Virus record (IMG/VR): IMGVR_UViG_3300023109_000014
Coordinates: 1 to 64,000 of that record
From: a virus
DNA length: 64,000 nucleotides
Reading direction: 5' to 3' (one strand)
The notes beneath the pieces were generated by a model. That model worked only from the letters and a program-made list of their open reading frames with translations. It was not told the origin of the DNA and ran no database searches. Below, in pieces: positions 13,698-20,723 of the stretch. Position numbers and translations under genes: made by a program. Within the stretch, counting starts at the first letter, position 1. Every line of letters begins with the position of its first letter.

Positions 13698-13722
13698 TTG
13701 GCACGAAAATCGCGGGGCGATT
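13698..13722. repeat. palindromic intergenic element, copy 10
   Basis: TTGGCACG-AAAATCG-CGGGG-CGATTC, nearly identical to copy 7 including the GGGG centre. Confidence 0.65.
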
Positions 13723-13788
13723 CTACATAAACCATTGGTTATTAGTAGTTTAAGTATGTAAAAAAATCAATTATTTTTTCATTTGGGC

Positions 13789-13817
13789 TTGACTTTTGGA
13801 GCTAGCTATACTATATT
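13789..13817 (+). promoter_or_regulatory. promoter, predicted leaderless
   Basis: TTGACT at 13789-13794, 17 bp, TATATT at 13812-13817, ATG at 13824 (6 nt). The sequence from -10 to ATG matches that of the GP88-like gene. Confidence 0.65.
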
Positions 13818-13823
13818 CTATAT

Positions 13824-14006
13824 ATGATTAAGATTGAAACACACCCAAACTTTTCCGAATGGCTTAACATTTCATTATGGGGAAAGTTGATTGATAACGC
13901 TAAGTCTGAAGTTCAGGCATTAAAAATTGCTAAAACTATTCAGAAAGAACGCCAAGCTCAAGGCGAAAGAATAATGATTATTAACCATGTAGAGGAAAAC
14001 AACTAA
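13824..14006 (+). CDS. hypothetical protein, paralogue of the gene at 13323
   Basis: It shares the THPNF opening, the W.NI motif and the helical middle with the protein at 13323, but diverges after residue 40. The duplication spans only this gene; neighbours are not duplicated. It is separated by 1 nt from the next gene, so they are co-transcribed. Function unknown. Confidence 0.65.
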   Translation: MIKIETHPNFSEWLNISLWGKLIDNAKSEVQALKIAKTIQKERQAQGERIMIINHVEENN

Positions 14007-14007
14007 A

Positions 14008-14313
14008 ATGACTAAAATTTCACAACAGATTAAAGAGGCATTTCTTGCAGGCGTTCACGCTAAACATTCAAACACTACGACAGACGGAAACAATGTTTGG
14101 CTTTATGGTCACAAAATTATTAAGCGTACCGCAGATGGACTCATTCAAGCAAGTTGGGCGGGTTACCCAACAGCGACTACAGCAGAACGACTAAGAAACA
14201 TTACTGATGCCGACTTCAGAAGAAAGGGCGGCAATGTACTACTCAACAACGAAGTTGTTAACCCGCATGATTGGTACGCTATCAGGTTTGATTCTAATTG
14301 TCAAGATTTTTAG
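14008..14313 (+). CDS. conserved phage hypothetical protein
   Basis: The order NNVWLYGHKIIKR, ASWAGYPTATTAERLRNI and a C-terminal DWYAIRF matches a widespread small phage family (pattern: a Gly-Asn-His-type strand followed by aGW.T.TT.ERLN). The function of the family is not established. It is the last gene of the early block and is followed by a hairpin near 14352-14371. Confidence 0.7.
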   Translation: MTKISQQIKEAFLAGVHAKHSNTTTDGNNVWLYGHKIIKRTADGLIQASWAGYPTATTAERLRNITDADFRRKGGNVLLNNEVVNPHDWYAIRFDSNCQDF

Positions 14314-14351
14314 CCAAACAACCCCCCCCATTTTTTGGAATTTTACCTAAC

Positions 14352-14371
14352 CCTTTCTCTGAGGAAAGGGC
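14352..14371 (+). terminator. hairpin at the end of the early block
   Basis: CCCTTTC and GAAAGGG pair around a short loop; no clean T-run follows, so termination here is uncertain. The remaining stretch to 14461 is AT-rich with homopolymer runs and no gene. Confidence 0.4.
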
Positions 14372-14461
14372 GGGGGTGGTAGTTTTCAGTATAAAAACGA
14401 AAACATATTTATTTAGAATAATTGCTCGACCAAAAAAAAATCGGACCTTAACCAAAAATAG

Positions 14462-14848
14462 TTAAGTAATCTCTATGGTTTTTTTGCGTTGTTCGCTTTT
14501 TTCTTCTTTTAATTGAATCTCTAGAATTCCATTTTTAATGGATGCGTTAGATTTTGCGAGGTCAACTTTTATTTTCGTGGCAAACTCTCGATTTATTTTA
14601 GATGTCATGGTTTCGCTGATTTTCTTGTTGCCAGTAATTCTGACTGATCTACCATCAATATTAATTTTAAGGTCCTCCTTGGTCATCCCAGGGGCCGCCA
14701 AACGAATGATACAACCATCTTTAGTCTCTTCAATATCTGTGCCAGCATTAAAACTGCAGACTCTATCTTTTAAAGAGTTTTCGTTACTATTAAAAAAATC
14801 AGACAACCATGAGGTGTCGAAACCAGAATTTATAAGTGAATATTTCAT
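14462..14848 (-). CDS. small heat-shock protein (Hsp20/alpha-crystallin)
   Basis: This is an ATP-independent chaperone that binds unfolding proteins. The alpha-crystallin core runs from about residue 37: TDIEETKDGCIIRLAAPGM, then KEDLKINIDGRSVRITG, a central REF, and NGILEIQLKE matching the conserved G-[IV]-L motif. A short C-terminal extension IEI could be the I-x-I anchoring motif. At 128 aa it is typical of bacterial and phage members. In phages such proteins may help capsid or tail proteins fold. It is transcribed away from the early block. Confidence 0.9.
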   Translation of the reverse strand: MKYSLINSGFDTSWLSDFFNSNENSLKDRVCSFNAGTDIEETKDGCIIRLAAPGMTKEDLKINIDGRSVRITGNKKISETMTSKINREFATKIKVDLAKSNASIKNGILEIQLKEEKSEQRKKTIEIT

Positions 14849-14891
14849 ACAATATATATTGCATAAGTCATGCCAACTAAAAACGCGGTAA

Positions 14892-14913
14892 AATCGCGGT
14901 AAAATCTAGTTAG
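14892..14913. repeat. 11-bp tandem repeat between minus-strand genes
   Basis: CGCGGTAAAAT occurs twice in tandem in this area (within about 14883-14906) upstream of the heat-shock gene. It could be an operator, but nothing else supports that. Confidence 0.3.
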
Positions 14914-15197
14914 TTGCGACTTTCTGACCCAAACGGAGTTTTCTGTTGGCATGCGCATGAGTCATCGTGGCGCAAGTTATATTTTTGGCATTTATTTTTA
15001 TATCGTTCCCACATATAGTAGGGCCAAAAGAAGTGGAAAGCTAAATCGTCTTGGTTTTTTAAGGCTGCAGCTAGCTCAAGGGCGTAAACCTTCTCCCAAT
15101 TCTTTTCTTCTTCAGAAAATTTAGTATCTTCTGGTTTTAATTTAGGTTCTTTTAGCGAACAAGTACAAAAAAATAATACAATTAATAAAAACCTCAT
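14910..15197 (-). CDS. putative small lipoprotein, 95 aa
   Basis: A hydrophobic N-terminal segment (LLIVLFFCTC) ends in Cys and resembles a lipoprotein signal with a weak lipobox. The mature part is charged and aromatic (FHFFWPYYMWERYKNKC) with four further Cys, so disulphides or metal binding are possible. A perfect inverted repeat CCTCAT-AAT-ATGAGG covers the start codon (15192-15206) and could hide it in the mRNA. Function unknown. Confidence 0.55.
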   Translation of the reverse strand: MRFLLIVLFFCTCSLKEPKLKPEDTKFSEEEKNWEKVYALELAAALKNQDDLAFHFFWPYYMWERYKNKCQKYNLRHDDSCACQQKTPFGSESRN

Positions 15198-15206
15198 AAT
15201 ATGAGG
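15192..15206 (-). promoter_or_regulatory. inverted repeat over a start codon
   Basis: CCTCAT-AAT-ATGAGG is a 6 bp hairpin that includes the ATG of the lipoprotein gene, so it may limit translation initiation or bind a protein. Confidence 0.35.
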
Positions 15207-15228
15207 TACACAATTATTAACTAATAAA

Positions 15229-15300
15229 TTACCACTTGTATTTTTCCCAAGAGCAATATAAGTATAGTAGAGCTAGCACTCCAATAATAGCTAATGTCAT
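15229..15300 (-). CDS. 23-aa membrane peptide
   Basis: The ORF encodes MTLAIIGVLALLYLYCS and a short charged end, a single transmembrane helix. Its ATG overlaps the TGA of the pyrophosphatase gene in the ATGA manner, the best evidence for translation. Function unknown. Confidence 0.4.
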   Translation of the reverse strand: MTLAIIGVLALLYLYCSWEKYKW

Positions 15301-15803
15301 TTAACAATCCTTTCTTTAATAATTTGTTGGGCATATTCTTTACCATGCCAGCCTGAAAGTTCTACTCGGTTCCCAGAAGAAGATAAATCTTTATAATGTG
15401 CAAAAAAGTTTGTACAGATTTCAATAAAATGTTTATCTATACAAGACAGGTCTGAATATTTATCTTTGTAGAAATTCGGTACAGCAATTATTTTATAATC
15501 TTTTTCTCCATTGTCGTCCATGTCCAACACTCCCAAAACCTTAGCTTCAACGATTGTTCCCCTTTGAATAGGTTCTTTGTTAATAATTAATATATCTATT
15601 GGGTCTCCGTCTTCGCACATGGTCTGAGGGATGAATCCATAGTTAGCAGGATAAACCATTGAAGAGATTAAAGACCTGTCGAATATGAAACCCTGGAGGT
15701 CGGGGTCGTATTCATATTTATTTCGGTGACCTTCTTGTATTTCAATTATTGAATTAACTACAGATGGGCAGTGTTTATTTTGCGGGACATTATACAAATT
15801 CAT
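15297..15803 (-). CDS. ppa: inorganic pyrophosphatase, family I
   Basis: It hydrolyses pyrophosphate to two phosphates, pulling polymerase and sugar-nucleotide reactions forward. Family I signatures are intact: EIQEG..NKYEYD (Glu21, Lys29, Glu31), DGDPIDILI (65-73) and DMDDNGEKDYKIIAVP (94-109), followed by FFAHYKDL. The length of 168 aa is normal for bacterial enzymes. It is uncommon in phages. Here it lies divergent to a glycosyltransferase-like gene, so it may support DNA synthesis or a glycosylation pathway that releases pyrophosphate. Confidence 0.93.
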   Translation of the reverse strand: MNLYNVPQNKHCPSVVNSIIEIQEGHRNKYEYDPDLQGFIFDRSLISSMVYPANYGFIPQTMCEDGDPIDILIINKEPIQRGTIVEAKVLGVLDMDDNGEKDYKIIAVPNFYKDKYSDLSCIDKHFIEICTNFFAHYKDLSSSGNRVELSGWHGKEYAQQIIKERIVK

Positions 15804-15850
15804 TTTCTTAGCAAGTTCAACTATAATTACACGAGAATATTTTTTTTTGA

Positions 15851-15879
15851 TTGACTTTTATTGAGAAAAACAGTAATAT
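15851..15879 (+). promoter_or_regulatory. promoter, near-leaderless
   Basis: TTGACT at 15851-15856, 17 bp, TAATAT at 15874-15879, ATG at 15888 (8 nt). Confidence 0.6.
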
Positions 15880-15887
15880 TACTACCA

Positions 15888-16715
15888 ATGAATATGTTTC
15901 AAGAAGAACAATCGAAAGAAGATAAAATAAAGTTAGAAGCAAAAGCTAAATATGGAGTTCATTTCAATTTTTTCGAACAAGCTGGCAAAGAGTTGAATTG
16001 GTTGGAGGAAAATAATCCAACATTCGCAAAAAAAAATAAAGTTTGTATCATTGGTAATGGTTTATCTTTGTTAAGCAAAAAAGCTGGAGAGGCTATAGAT
16101 AAGTTTGACTACGTTTGTAGGGTTGATGATTTTGTAACTCCTGTTGAAAAAACAAAGTTTATCTTAGGTAGTAAGACTACTCATGTTGTGCACGGCGCAA
16201 GCCCTCTAGCTTCTGCGTGGTCAAAAGGCAGGGTTCTTCCTCGCGTAAGCAACATCTTGTTAATTCCTGCGGATCAATTCACCAGTATGCAGGCATGGCT
16301 TTATTATTTCTGCGGTAAGAATGGTTCGCTATTTGATTCTACCCCATTAATAAAATTACTTCTTTTAGAAAGATTAGGTATAGAGAATATAGAACAACAA
16401 GATATATGGAAAAATATAAATAGCCATGATCTATATGATACAAATCAAAACTGGAATTTTGTGTCATTAGCTTTGTGTAGAGAAATCGCGAATAAAACAG
16501 TTGAATACCCATCGGTGGGTATTTCAACAATATTCTATTTTAGATATATTTTAAATTGGGACGTATCTGTTATTGGTTTTGATTTTGAAGACAAGCATAT
16601 TTGCGAAGAGCTGACCAAAGACATTAAGGCGCCCATGCATGAAAAAATCGACTACACAGAAGAATCTGTAGTATTTGACGAATGGGTAGGTAACAAAATC
16701 ATTAAACTTCTTTGA
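15888..16715 (+). CDS. GT29/sialyltransferase-like glycosyltransferase
   Basis: KVCIIGNGLSLLSKKAGEAI followed by FDYVCRVDDF resembles the nucleotide-binding L motif of family 29 transferases (VVGN...L....G..ID..D.V.R.N). EYPSVGISTIFYF followed by VSVIGFDF resembles the S motif (P[ST].G...), which binds donor and acceptor. The C-terminal HEKIDYTEESVVF could supply the late His/Glu motif. At 275 aa without signal or membrane segment it would act in the cytoplasm. I use the ATG at 15888; a TTG at 15861 lies within the promoter. The sugar and acceptor are unknown: DNA, capsid or host glycan are all possible. Confidence 0.65.
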   Translation: MNMFQEEQSKEDKIKLEAKAKYGVHFNFFEQAGKELNWLEENNPTFAKKNKVCIIGNGLSLLSKKAGEAIDKFDYVCRVDDFVTPVEKTKFILGSKTTHVVHGASPLASAWSKGRVLPRVSNILLIPADQFTSMQAWLYYFCGKNGSLFDSTPLIKLLLLERLGIENIEQQDIWKNINSHDLYDTNQNWNFVSLALCREIANKTVEYPSVGISTIFYFRYILNWDVSVIGFDFEDKHICEELTKDIKAPMHEKIDYTEESVVFDEWVGNKIIKLL

Positions 16716-16742
16716 TCTTAAATCAAGTAGTTGTATTGTTTG

Positions 16743-16940
16743 TTATTTTATTTTTTTAATTGCTTCTTCTAGAAGATTAATTTGTGATAAGTTTAATTTT
16801 ACTTCTCCATTGTAATCATCTTTAATAATATATTCGTTATTTTTCGTTTTTATTATTTCGGGGCAACACTTGCCCCTACCACAACTTAATATAATTTTAT
16901 TTAAAATATGTGATTTTTCTTCTTTCATAAAGTAACACAA
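16743..16940 (-). CDS. hypothetical protein with CGRGKCCP motif
   Basis: The central SCGRGKCCPEI segment is followed by two short strands (NEYIIKDDYNGEVKL) and a C-terminal helix. The Cys residues might bind a metal. A start at the Met of MKEEK (16928) is equally good. It resembles small proteins I have seen in phages and bacteria with a CGRGK.CP opening, function unknown. Confidence 0.6.
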   Translation of the reverse strand: MCYFMKEEKSHILNKIILSCGRGKCCPEIIKTKNNEYIIKDDYNGEVKLNLSQINLLEEAIKKIK

Positions 16941-16966
16941 GGAGCTGTTTGTCAGCTCCTTTTTTT
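16940..16966 (+). terminator. intrinsic terminator for plus-strand transcription
   Basis: AGGAGCTG pairs with CAGCTCCT across a 5-base loop and is followed by six T on the plus strand. It would stop read-through from the glycosyltransferase gene before the late region. It overlaps the 3' end of the minus-strand gene at 16952. Confidence 0.8.
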
Positions 16967-17170
16967 CTTTTTAAGTTTTATTATTTTGATGTCCGCATTA
17001 AGTAGGGAAAATACCCTAGCTACATTTGTCCTCTTCATCATTTCATAAGGAGTCTTATTGTCAAGCTCTTGCCTGGGCATCCCTAGCCATGTAACTGACT
17101 CGTAGGAGTTCATGTGCTTTGCGAGCAGCTCCATTATTTGAATATGCGCTCGGTTAATTTTCAATTTCAT
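16952..17170 (-). CDS. DUF2384-like (Xre-MbcA-ParS) small protein
   Basis: The segment WLGMPRQELDNKTPYEMMKRTNVARVFSLL, described here by its order W.GMP..EL..KTP.EMM, resembles the C-terminal toxin-binding region of Xre/MbcA/ParS antitoxins (W..N....L.G.TP...l). No matching RES-type toxin lies next to it. At 72 aa it lacks a full helix-turn-helix. It could neutralise a host toxin or regulate transcription; both are inference. Confidence 0.5.
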   Translation of the reverse strand: MKLKINRAHIQIMELLAKHMNSYESVTWLGMPRQELDNKTPYEMMKRTNVARVFSLLNADIKIIKLKKKKRS

Positions 17171-17211
17171 TGAAGTATAATATAAGATCTATCAAAAAAA
17201 ACTATTTTAAT

Positions 17212-17220
17212 GTGTATATA
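17212..17220 (+). promoter_or_regulatory. candidate late promoter motif
   Basis: GTGTATATA ends 6 nt before the ATG at 17227. It belongs to a set of GTGTATAATA-like motifs found only ahead of late genes here. Confidence 0.5.
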
Positions 17221-17226
17221 TTTTAT

Positions 17227-17658
17227 ATGGGACCAGTACTAAATACAATCATAGGAGCAGGAATAAAAGTTTTCGCAAACCTGCTTAATTACTGGATCGA
17301 ACAAAAAAGGCAGGATCAAATGGTGCTTGCAGCAAGAGACAATGCAATGTTAACTGCGTTAATAGATAATCATTCAAAGCAGGCCTCCGACCCATTTGTT
17401 AAAGTTACAAGAAGAATGCTTTTTCTAACTATAACATTTACAATGTGTTTTTTAATGATTTATTATGCAATGAATCCAAATATTCAATATGATGTAATAA
17501 TTGACAAACCTTCGAGTGGAGGCTTGTTTTCTTTTTTGTTTGGCGGGAATAAATCTTGGGAAAAGGTGCAATTAACAGGAGGATTACTATTGACATCTTT
17601 TATGGATTTATGTTTTATGGTAGTTGGTTTTTACGCAATCCCTAGTAGGTCCAAATGA
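17227..17658 (+). CDS. membrane protein, holin-like candidate
   Basis: An amphipathic N-terminus (VLNTIIGAGIKVFANLLNYW) precedes a charged stretch and two hydrophobic helices (about 72-90, MLFLTITFTMCFLMIYYAM; and 119-138, LLLTSFMDLCFMVVGFYAI). Size and topology fit a holin or a small structural membrane protein, but no family is recognised. The ATG at 17227 is preferred to an upstream TTG that would overlap the divergent gene and the candidate late promoter. It overlaps the lipoprotein gene downstream by 4 nt. Confidence 0.55.
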   Translation: MGPVLNTIIGAGIKVFANLLNYWIEQKRQDQMVLAARDNAMLTALIDNHSKQASDPFVKVTRRMLFLTITFTMCFLMIYYAMNPNIQYDVIIDKPSSGGLFSFLFGGNKSWEKVQLTGGLLLTSFMDLCFMVVGFYAIPSRSK

Positions 17659-17936
17659 GAGTAATATATATCACATTTTGCTTACTCCTAATTAGTTGTT
17701 CTACTAGCATACTGAGGAATACTACAGAGCCAAAAGCGGTAAATTTTAATAGCAACACGAACGAATTCCAGAATATTGACCAAAATAACGACGGAGTTGT
17801 ATCAAAGAAAGAATTTGAAAAAGTTAAAACAAACCAACATAATTATGCTTATGATGAACCAATCACAATTACCCTTATTATATGCGGCATCACTCTTCTT
17901 TCGTGCGCCTTTAGTGGGGCTTTTAAAAAAAAATAA
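17655..17936 (+). CDS. lipoprotein with EF-hand-like loop
   Basis: The signal FCLLLISC ends in a good lipobox (LISC), so the protein should be exported and lipidated. Residues around 41-53 read DQNNDGVVSKKE, an intact EF-hand calcium loop (D-x-N-x-D-G-x-V-x-x-x-E). A C-terminal hydrophobic helix (TLIICGITLLSCAFSGAF) precedes KKK. A role in lysis or in modifying the host envelope is plausible given the membrane protein upstream. It does not have a recognisable spanin pattern. Confidence 0.6.
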   Translation: MRVIYITFCLLLISCSTSILRNTTEPKAVNFNSNTNEFQNIDQNNDGVVSKKEFEKVKTNQHNYAYDEPITITLIICGITLLSCAFSGAFKKK

Positions 17937-18569
17937 ATGAATATTCTTGAATACGAAACTTTACTAGCGTCAATCATAACACTAGGATCCACCCTTGGAG
18001 GTTTATGGTTGAGGACGTATCTTCAGAAGAAGAACTCAAACCAAAGTTTGCACCCAAATAAAAAGGCTCAGCAAAAAATGGAGGCAATAGGCAAAATCAA
18101 TCAGGAGGTATATAATTTTCTATCACATACTAGAAAAGAGCTTAATGCAGATAGATCATATATTTTTGAATTTAGTAATGGAAGCTATTTTTCTTCAGGC
18201 TTACCCATATCAAAATTCACATGCACCTATGAAACCGTAGGAGAGGGTATAACCTCTGAAAGCCATAATCCTGGAGAGTATAGAGTATCTAATTTTAATG
18301 AATATATTAAAATATTAATAGATGGAGAAAATTTCATTCTAGAGGATATAAGGTCTTGCGAGAAAACATTGCTAAAAGAGCTTTTAATTAAAAAAGGAGT
18401 TTCCAGTCTATATAACTTTCCGATTAAAGATATTCATGGTAGAGTAATTGGTTTTTTGGGTTTAGACTTTGTTAAAACTCCCCAGAAGTTAACATCTGGT
18501 CAAATTAACCATTGCAATAAAGCTGCTGATAAGTTGAGTGGTTATTTAAATGCAGATGATATCTGTTAA
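17937..18569 (+). CDS. membrane-anchored GAF-like protein
   Basis: An N-terminal hydrophobic helix (about 7-26) is followed by a cytoplasmic domain with the order ADRSYIFEFSNG, then a Phe/Tyr strand, then VSSLYNFPIKDIHGRVIGFLGLDF. This is typical of GAF domains, which bind small molecules or partners. Such membrane-GAF proteins occur in other phages near lysis genes, but no activity is established. The ATG abuts the previous stop. Confidence 0.6.
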   Translation: MNILEYETLLASIITLGSTLGGLWLRTYLQKKNSNQSLHPNKKAQQKMEAIGKINQEVYNFLSHTRKELNADRSYIFEFSNGSYFSSGLPISKFTCTYETVGEGITSESHNPGEYRVSNFNEYIKILIDGENFILEDIRSCEKTLLKELLIKKGVSSLYNFPIKDIHGRVIGFLGLDFVKTPQKLTSGQINHCNKAADKLSGYLNADDIC

Positions 18570-18611
18570 AAACAAAAGCTAGAATTTTAATATTTAAATA
18601 TTATCATAGGT

Positions 18612-18968
18612 ATGGCTTTTACCTACTGTCAACACTGCGGAACTAAACACGAATACTCTTCATCTATACCCAACTTTTGCACGAATTGCGGCACCTCCTT
18701 TGGCGCAGCAAGAGCACCTTCAGGCAATTTAAAAAATGAAGAAGAAGAAATTACTAAAAAACCCTCATCAATTCCAGAGATCAACAAGTTAGATTATGAG
18801 ATAAAACATAATGATTATCAAGAATCTACAATTGGTTCAGTAATGAAGGAAGAAAAATTAAATATCTCTACTCCTCGAAGGTCCCGAAAAAGTTTAACTG
18901 GAGATTCAGTAAAAGACTGTATTGAAGAATGTAAGCCTGCCAGGGAAGCGAAAGAGATTGACGGATAA
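18612..18968 (+). CDS. zinc-ribbon protein with disordered tail
   Basis: Residues 5-30 form a zinc ribbon with two CxxC knuckles (YCQHCGTKH and FCTNCGTSF). The rest is polar and charged, probably disordered, ending within the sigma factor gene, which it overlaps by about 47 nt in another frame. This linkage suggests an accessory transcription function such as a coactivator or RNA polymerase-binding factor, but only position supports that. Confidence 0.65.
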   Translation: MAFTYCQHCGTKHEYSSSIPNFCTNCGTSFGAARAPSGNLKNEEEEITKKPSSIPEINKLDYEIKHNDYQESTIGSVMKEEKLNISTPRRSRKSLTGDSVKDCIEECKPAREAKEIDG

Positions 18969-19665
18969 AAATAAAAAATTAACCTACGAAGAATGCCACG
19001 ATATTGTGGTTGAAGAGATTTTAAAACGTAGGCATAAATGGTTCTTAACTTCTGTTTCGTGGATGGATTTTGACGACGTTACTCAAATTATTTCTTCGCA
19101 TATATACGTTAAGTGGGATAAGTTTGACCAGTCCAAACCACTAAAGCCATGGTTGAATAAAACAATCTCGAATCAATTGAAGAATATTCTTCGAAATAAT
19201 TATTCTAACTTTGTTCGCCCATGCATGAGCTGCCCTTTTAACCTTTCTGGTTCTGGGGGTGATGATGGAGCTTGTTCATTTACCCCTTCAGGCGCACAAG
19301 ATTCATCATGCCCGCTGTTTGCAAAATGGGAAAAAACAAAAAAAAGCGCTTATGACATAAAATTACCTTTATCAATTCACGCAGAAGAAACTGACTATAT
19401 AGAAATAAAAGACTCTCATGCAGAAATTCAAAACCCAGAGCAAAGACTGCACCTAGAAATGAAAAAAGTACTTGCTCCTAGACAATACATAATCTATGAT
19501 ATGTTATATATACAACACAAGTCAGAAGAAGATGTTGCATTAAGAATGGGTTATAAAACTTCAGAAACTGGAAGGAAGGCTGGATACAAGCAAATAAAAA
19601 ACCTAAAAAAACAATTTAAAGAAAAAGCAAAAATGTTAATTGCAACCAAGGATATTTTCATTTAA
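18922..19665 (+). CDS. divergent RNA polymerase sigma factor with Cys4 insertion
   Basis: Residues about 48-92 match sigma-70 region 2: MDFDDVTQIISSHIYVKWDKF, then KPLKPWLNKTISNQLKNILRN, the part that opens the -10. Between regions 2 and 4 there is an insertion with four Cys (101, 104, 118, 130) that looks zinc-binding. The C-terminal 60 residues have a helix-turn-helix typical of region 4 (KSEEDVALRMGYKTS). The TTG at 18922 overlaps the upstream gene; a TTG at 18958 is possible. It precedes the packaging and structural genes, so it is the likely late-gene switch. A GTGTATAATA-like motif ahead of late genes is a candidate target. Confidence 0.75.
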   Translation: MKNVSLPGKRKRLTDKNKKLTYEECHDIVVEEILKRRHKWFLTSVSWMDFDDVTQIISSHIYVKWDKFDQSKPLKPWLNKTISNQLKNILRNNYSNFVRPCMSCPFNLSGSGGDDGACSFTPSGAQDSSCPLFAKWEKTKKSAYDIKLPLSIHAEETDYIEIKDSHAEIQNPEQRLHLEMKKVLAPRQYIIYDMLYIQHKSEEDVALRMGYKTSETGRKAGYKQIKNLKKQFKEKAKMLIATKDIFI

Positions 19666-20723
19666 TGAATAAAGTTAATTTAACAGAAGACCAAAAACAG
19701 TTTATTCAAAAAAACAAAGATAAACTTACCGACCTTGGAGAAATGACTCGGTCTGTATTTATGGACGAAAGCCTTGATGGAAGAACTACTGAAGGTAGAT
19801 CTGTGAGAGAATATTTGATTGAGATAGGTCAAAAGTTCGACACGACAAAAGCTGTACCCGCTAAAAATATTACTTTATCAGAAGAGCAAAAAAGTTTCAT
19901 ATCTGGCTATGCGAAAGACGGAATGAACGCTTTTCAGATTTCTAAAATTATTTTTGCAGATGGAGGCGTAACCCCTTTGAGTAAAGAAACTATCGTTATA
20001 GCCGACTTTATTAGAGAGAGTATGCCTGAGGGCTTAGCAGATCAAGATTCTGCAAGAGGGGTTGAGTACAACCCTCCTTGTTCTGTACTTGCTGCAGTTA
20101 AAAAAATTAACTCCGTATCTGGAACAAAATTAAATCAAGAAAAACTCACGAGGCACGAAAAGCTTTGCGCAGAAAATTTAACTAACCTACTATCTTCTCC
20201 AAGGTTCACTTCTCAGATTAATAGTTATACCAGTCAGGGAGATAGGCTTTTATTTGAAGCTGAGTTTACGAGAGCTTGTTGGGATAAGCCAGACCTTACT
20301 CCTGATGAAATAAATATGTATATTAACGTATGTATGGACTATATTAATTTAAAACAGATTGAGATTCAAAAATTAAAATTGAATGATATGTTTAATGCTG
20401 CTGAAGAAGAGACTGATCTTACTATGCGACTTACTGAAATATTAAAAACAAAGAGCGAAGAATATAATCAATGCATAAACAGAATTGATAGAGCAATAAC
20501 CAAGCTGCAGGGAGATAGATCGAAAAGATTACAATCTAGACAGCAAAGTACAGCAAGTATGCTATCATTAGTTAAACTATTTCAAGAAGAAGAAGAAAGA
20601 AATATAATGATTAAAATGGCTGAAATGCAGAAGAAAATAATTAGTGAAGAAGCGGAAAGAATGGAGGCCATGCCAGAATGGAAAGCTAGAGTACTTGGAA
20701 TATCCAGAGATGAAGCAATATGA
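19665..20723 (+). CDS. putative small terminase or DNA-binding protein
   Basis: Two similar helical units lie at the N-terminus: LTEDQKQFIQKNKDKLTDLGE (about 5-25) and LSEEQKSFISGYAKDGMNAFQ (about 71-91). Each is followed by a Phe-containing loop, like repeated helix-turn-helix modules. The C-terminal half is a long charged coiled coil (IDRAITKLQGDRSKRLQ, LVKLFQEEEERN). DNA-binding modules plus oligomerising helices, and its place two genes before the large terminase, suggest the small terminase subunit. It overlaps both neighbours by 1-4 nt, so translation is coupled. Confidence 0.5.
   Translation: MNKVNLTEDQKQFIQKNKDKLTDLGEMTRSVFMDESLDGRTTEGRSVREYLIEIGQKFDTTKAVPAKNITLSEEQKSFISGYAKDGMNAFQISKIIFADGGVTPLSKETIVIADFIRESMPEGLADQDSARGVEYNPPCSVLAAVKKINSVSGTKLNQEKLTRHEKLCAENLTNLLSSPRFTSQINSYTSQGDRLLFEAEFTRACWDKPDLTPDEINMYINVCMDYINLKQIEIQKLKLNDMFNAAEEETDLTMRLTEILKTKSEEYNQCINRIDRAITKLQGDRSKRLQSRQQSTASMLSLVKLFQEEEERNIMIKMAEMQKKIISEEAERMEAMPEWKARVLGISRDEAI

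Noticed and set aside
17655-17936. Lipoprotein considered as an outer-membrane spanin
   Set aside because: It has a C-terminal membrane helix and an EF-hand, and no partner i-spanin pattern lies next to it.
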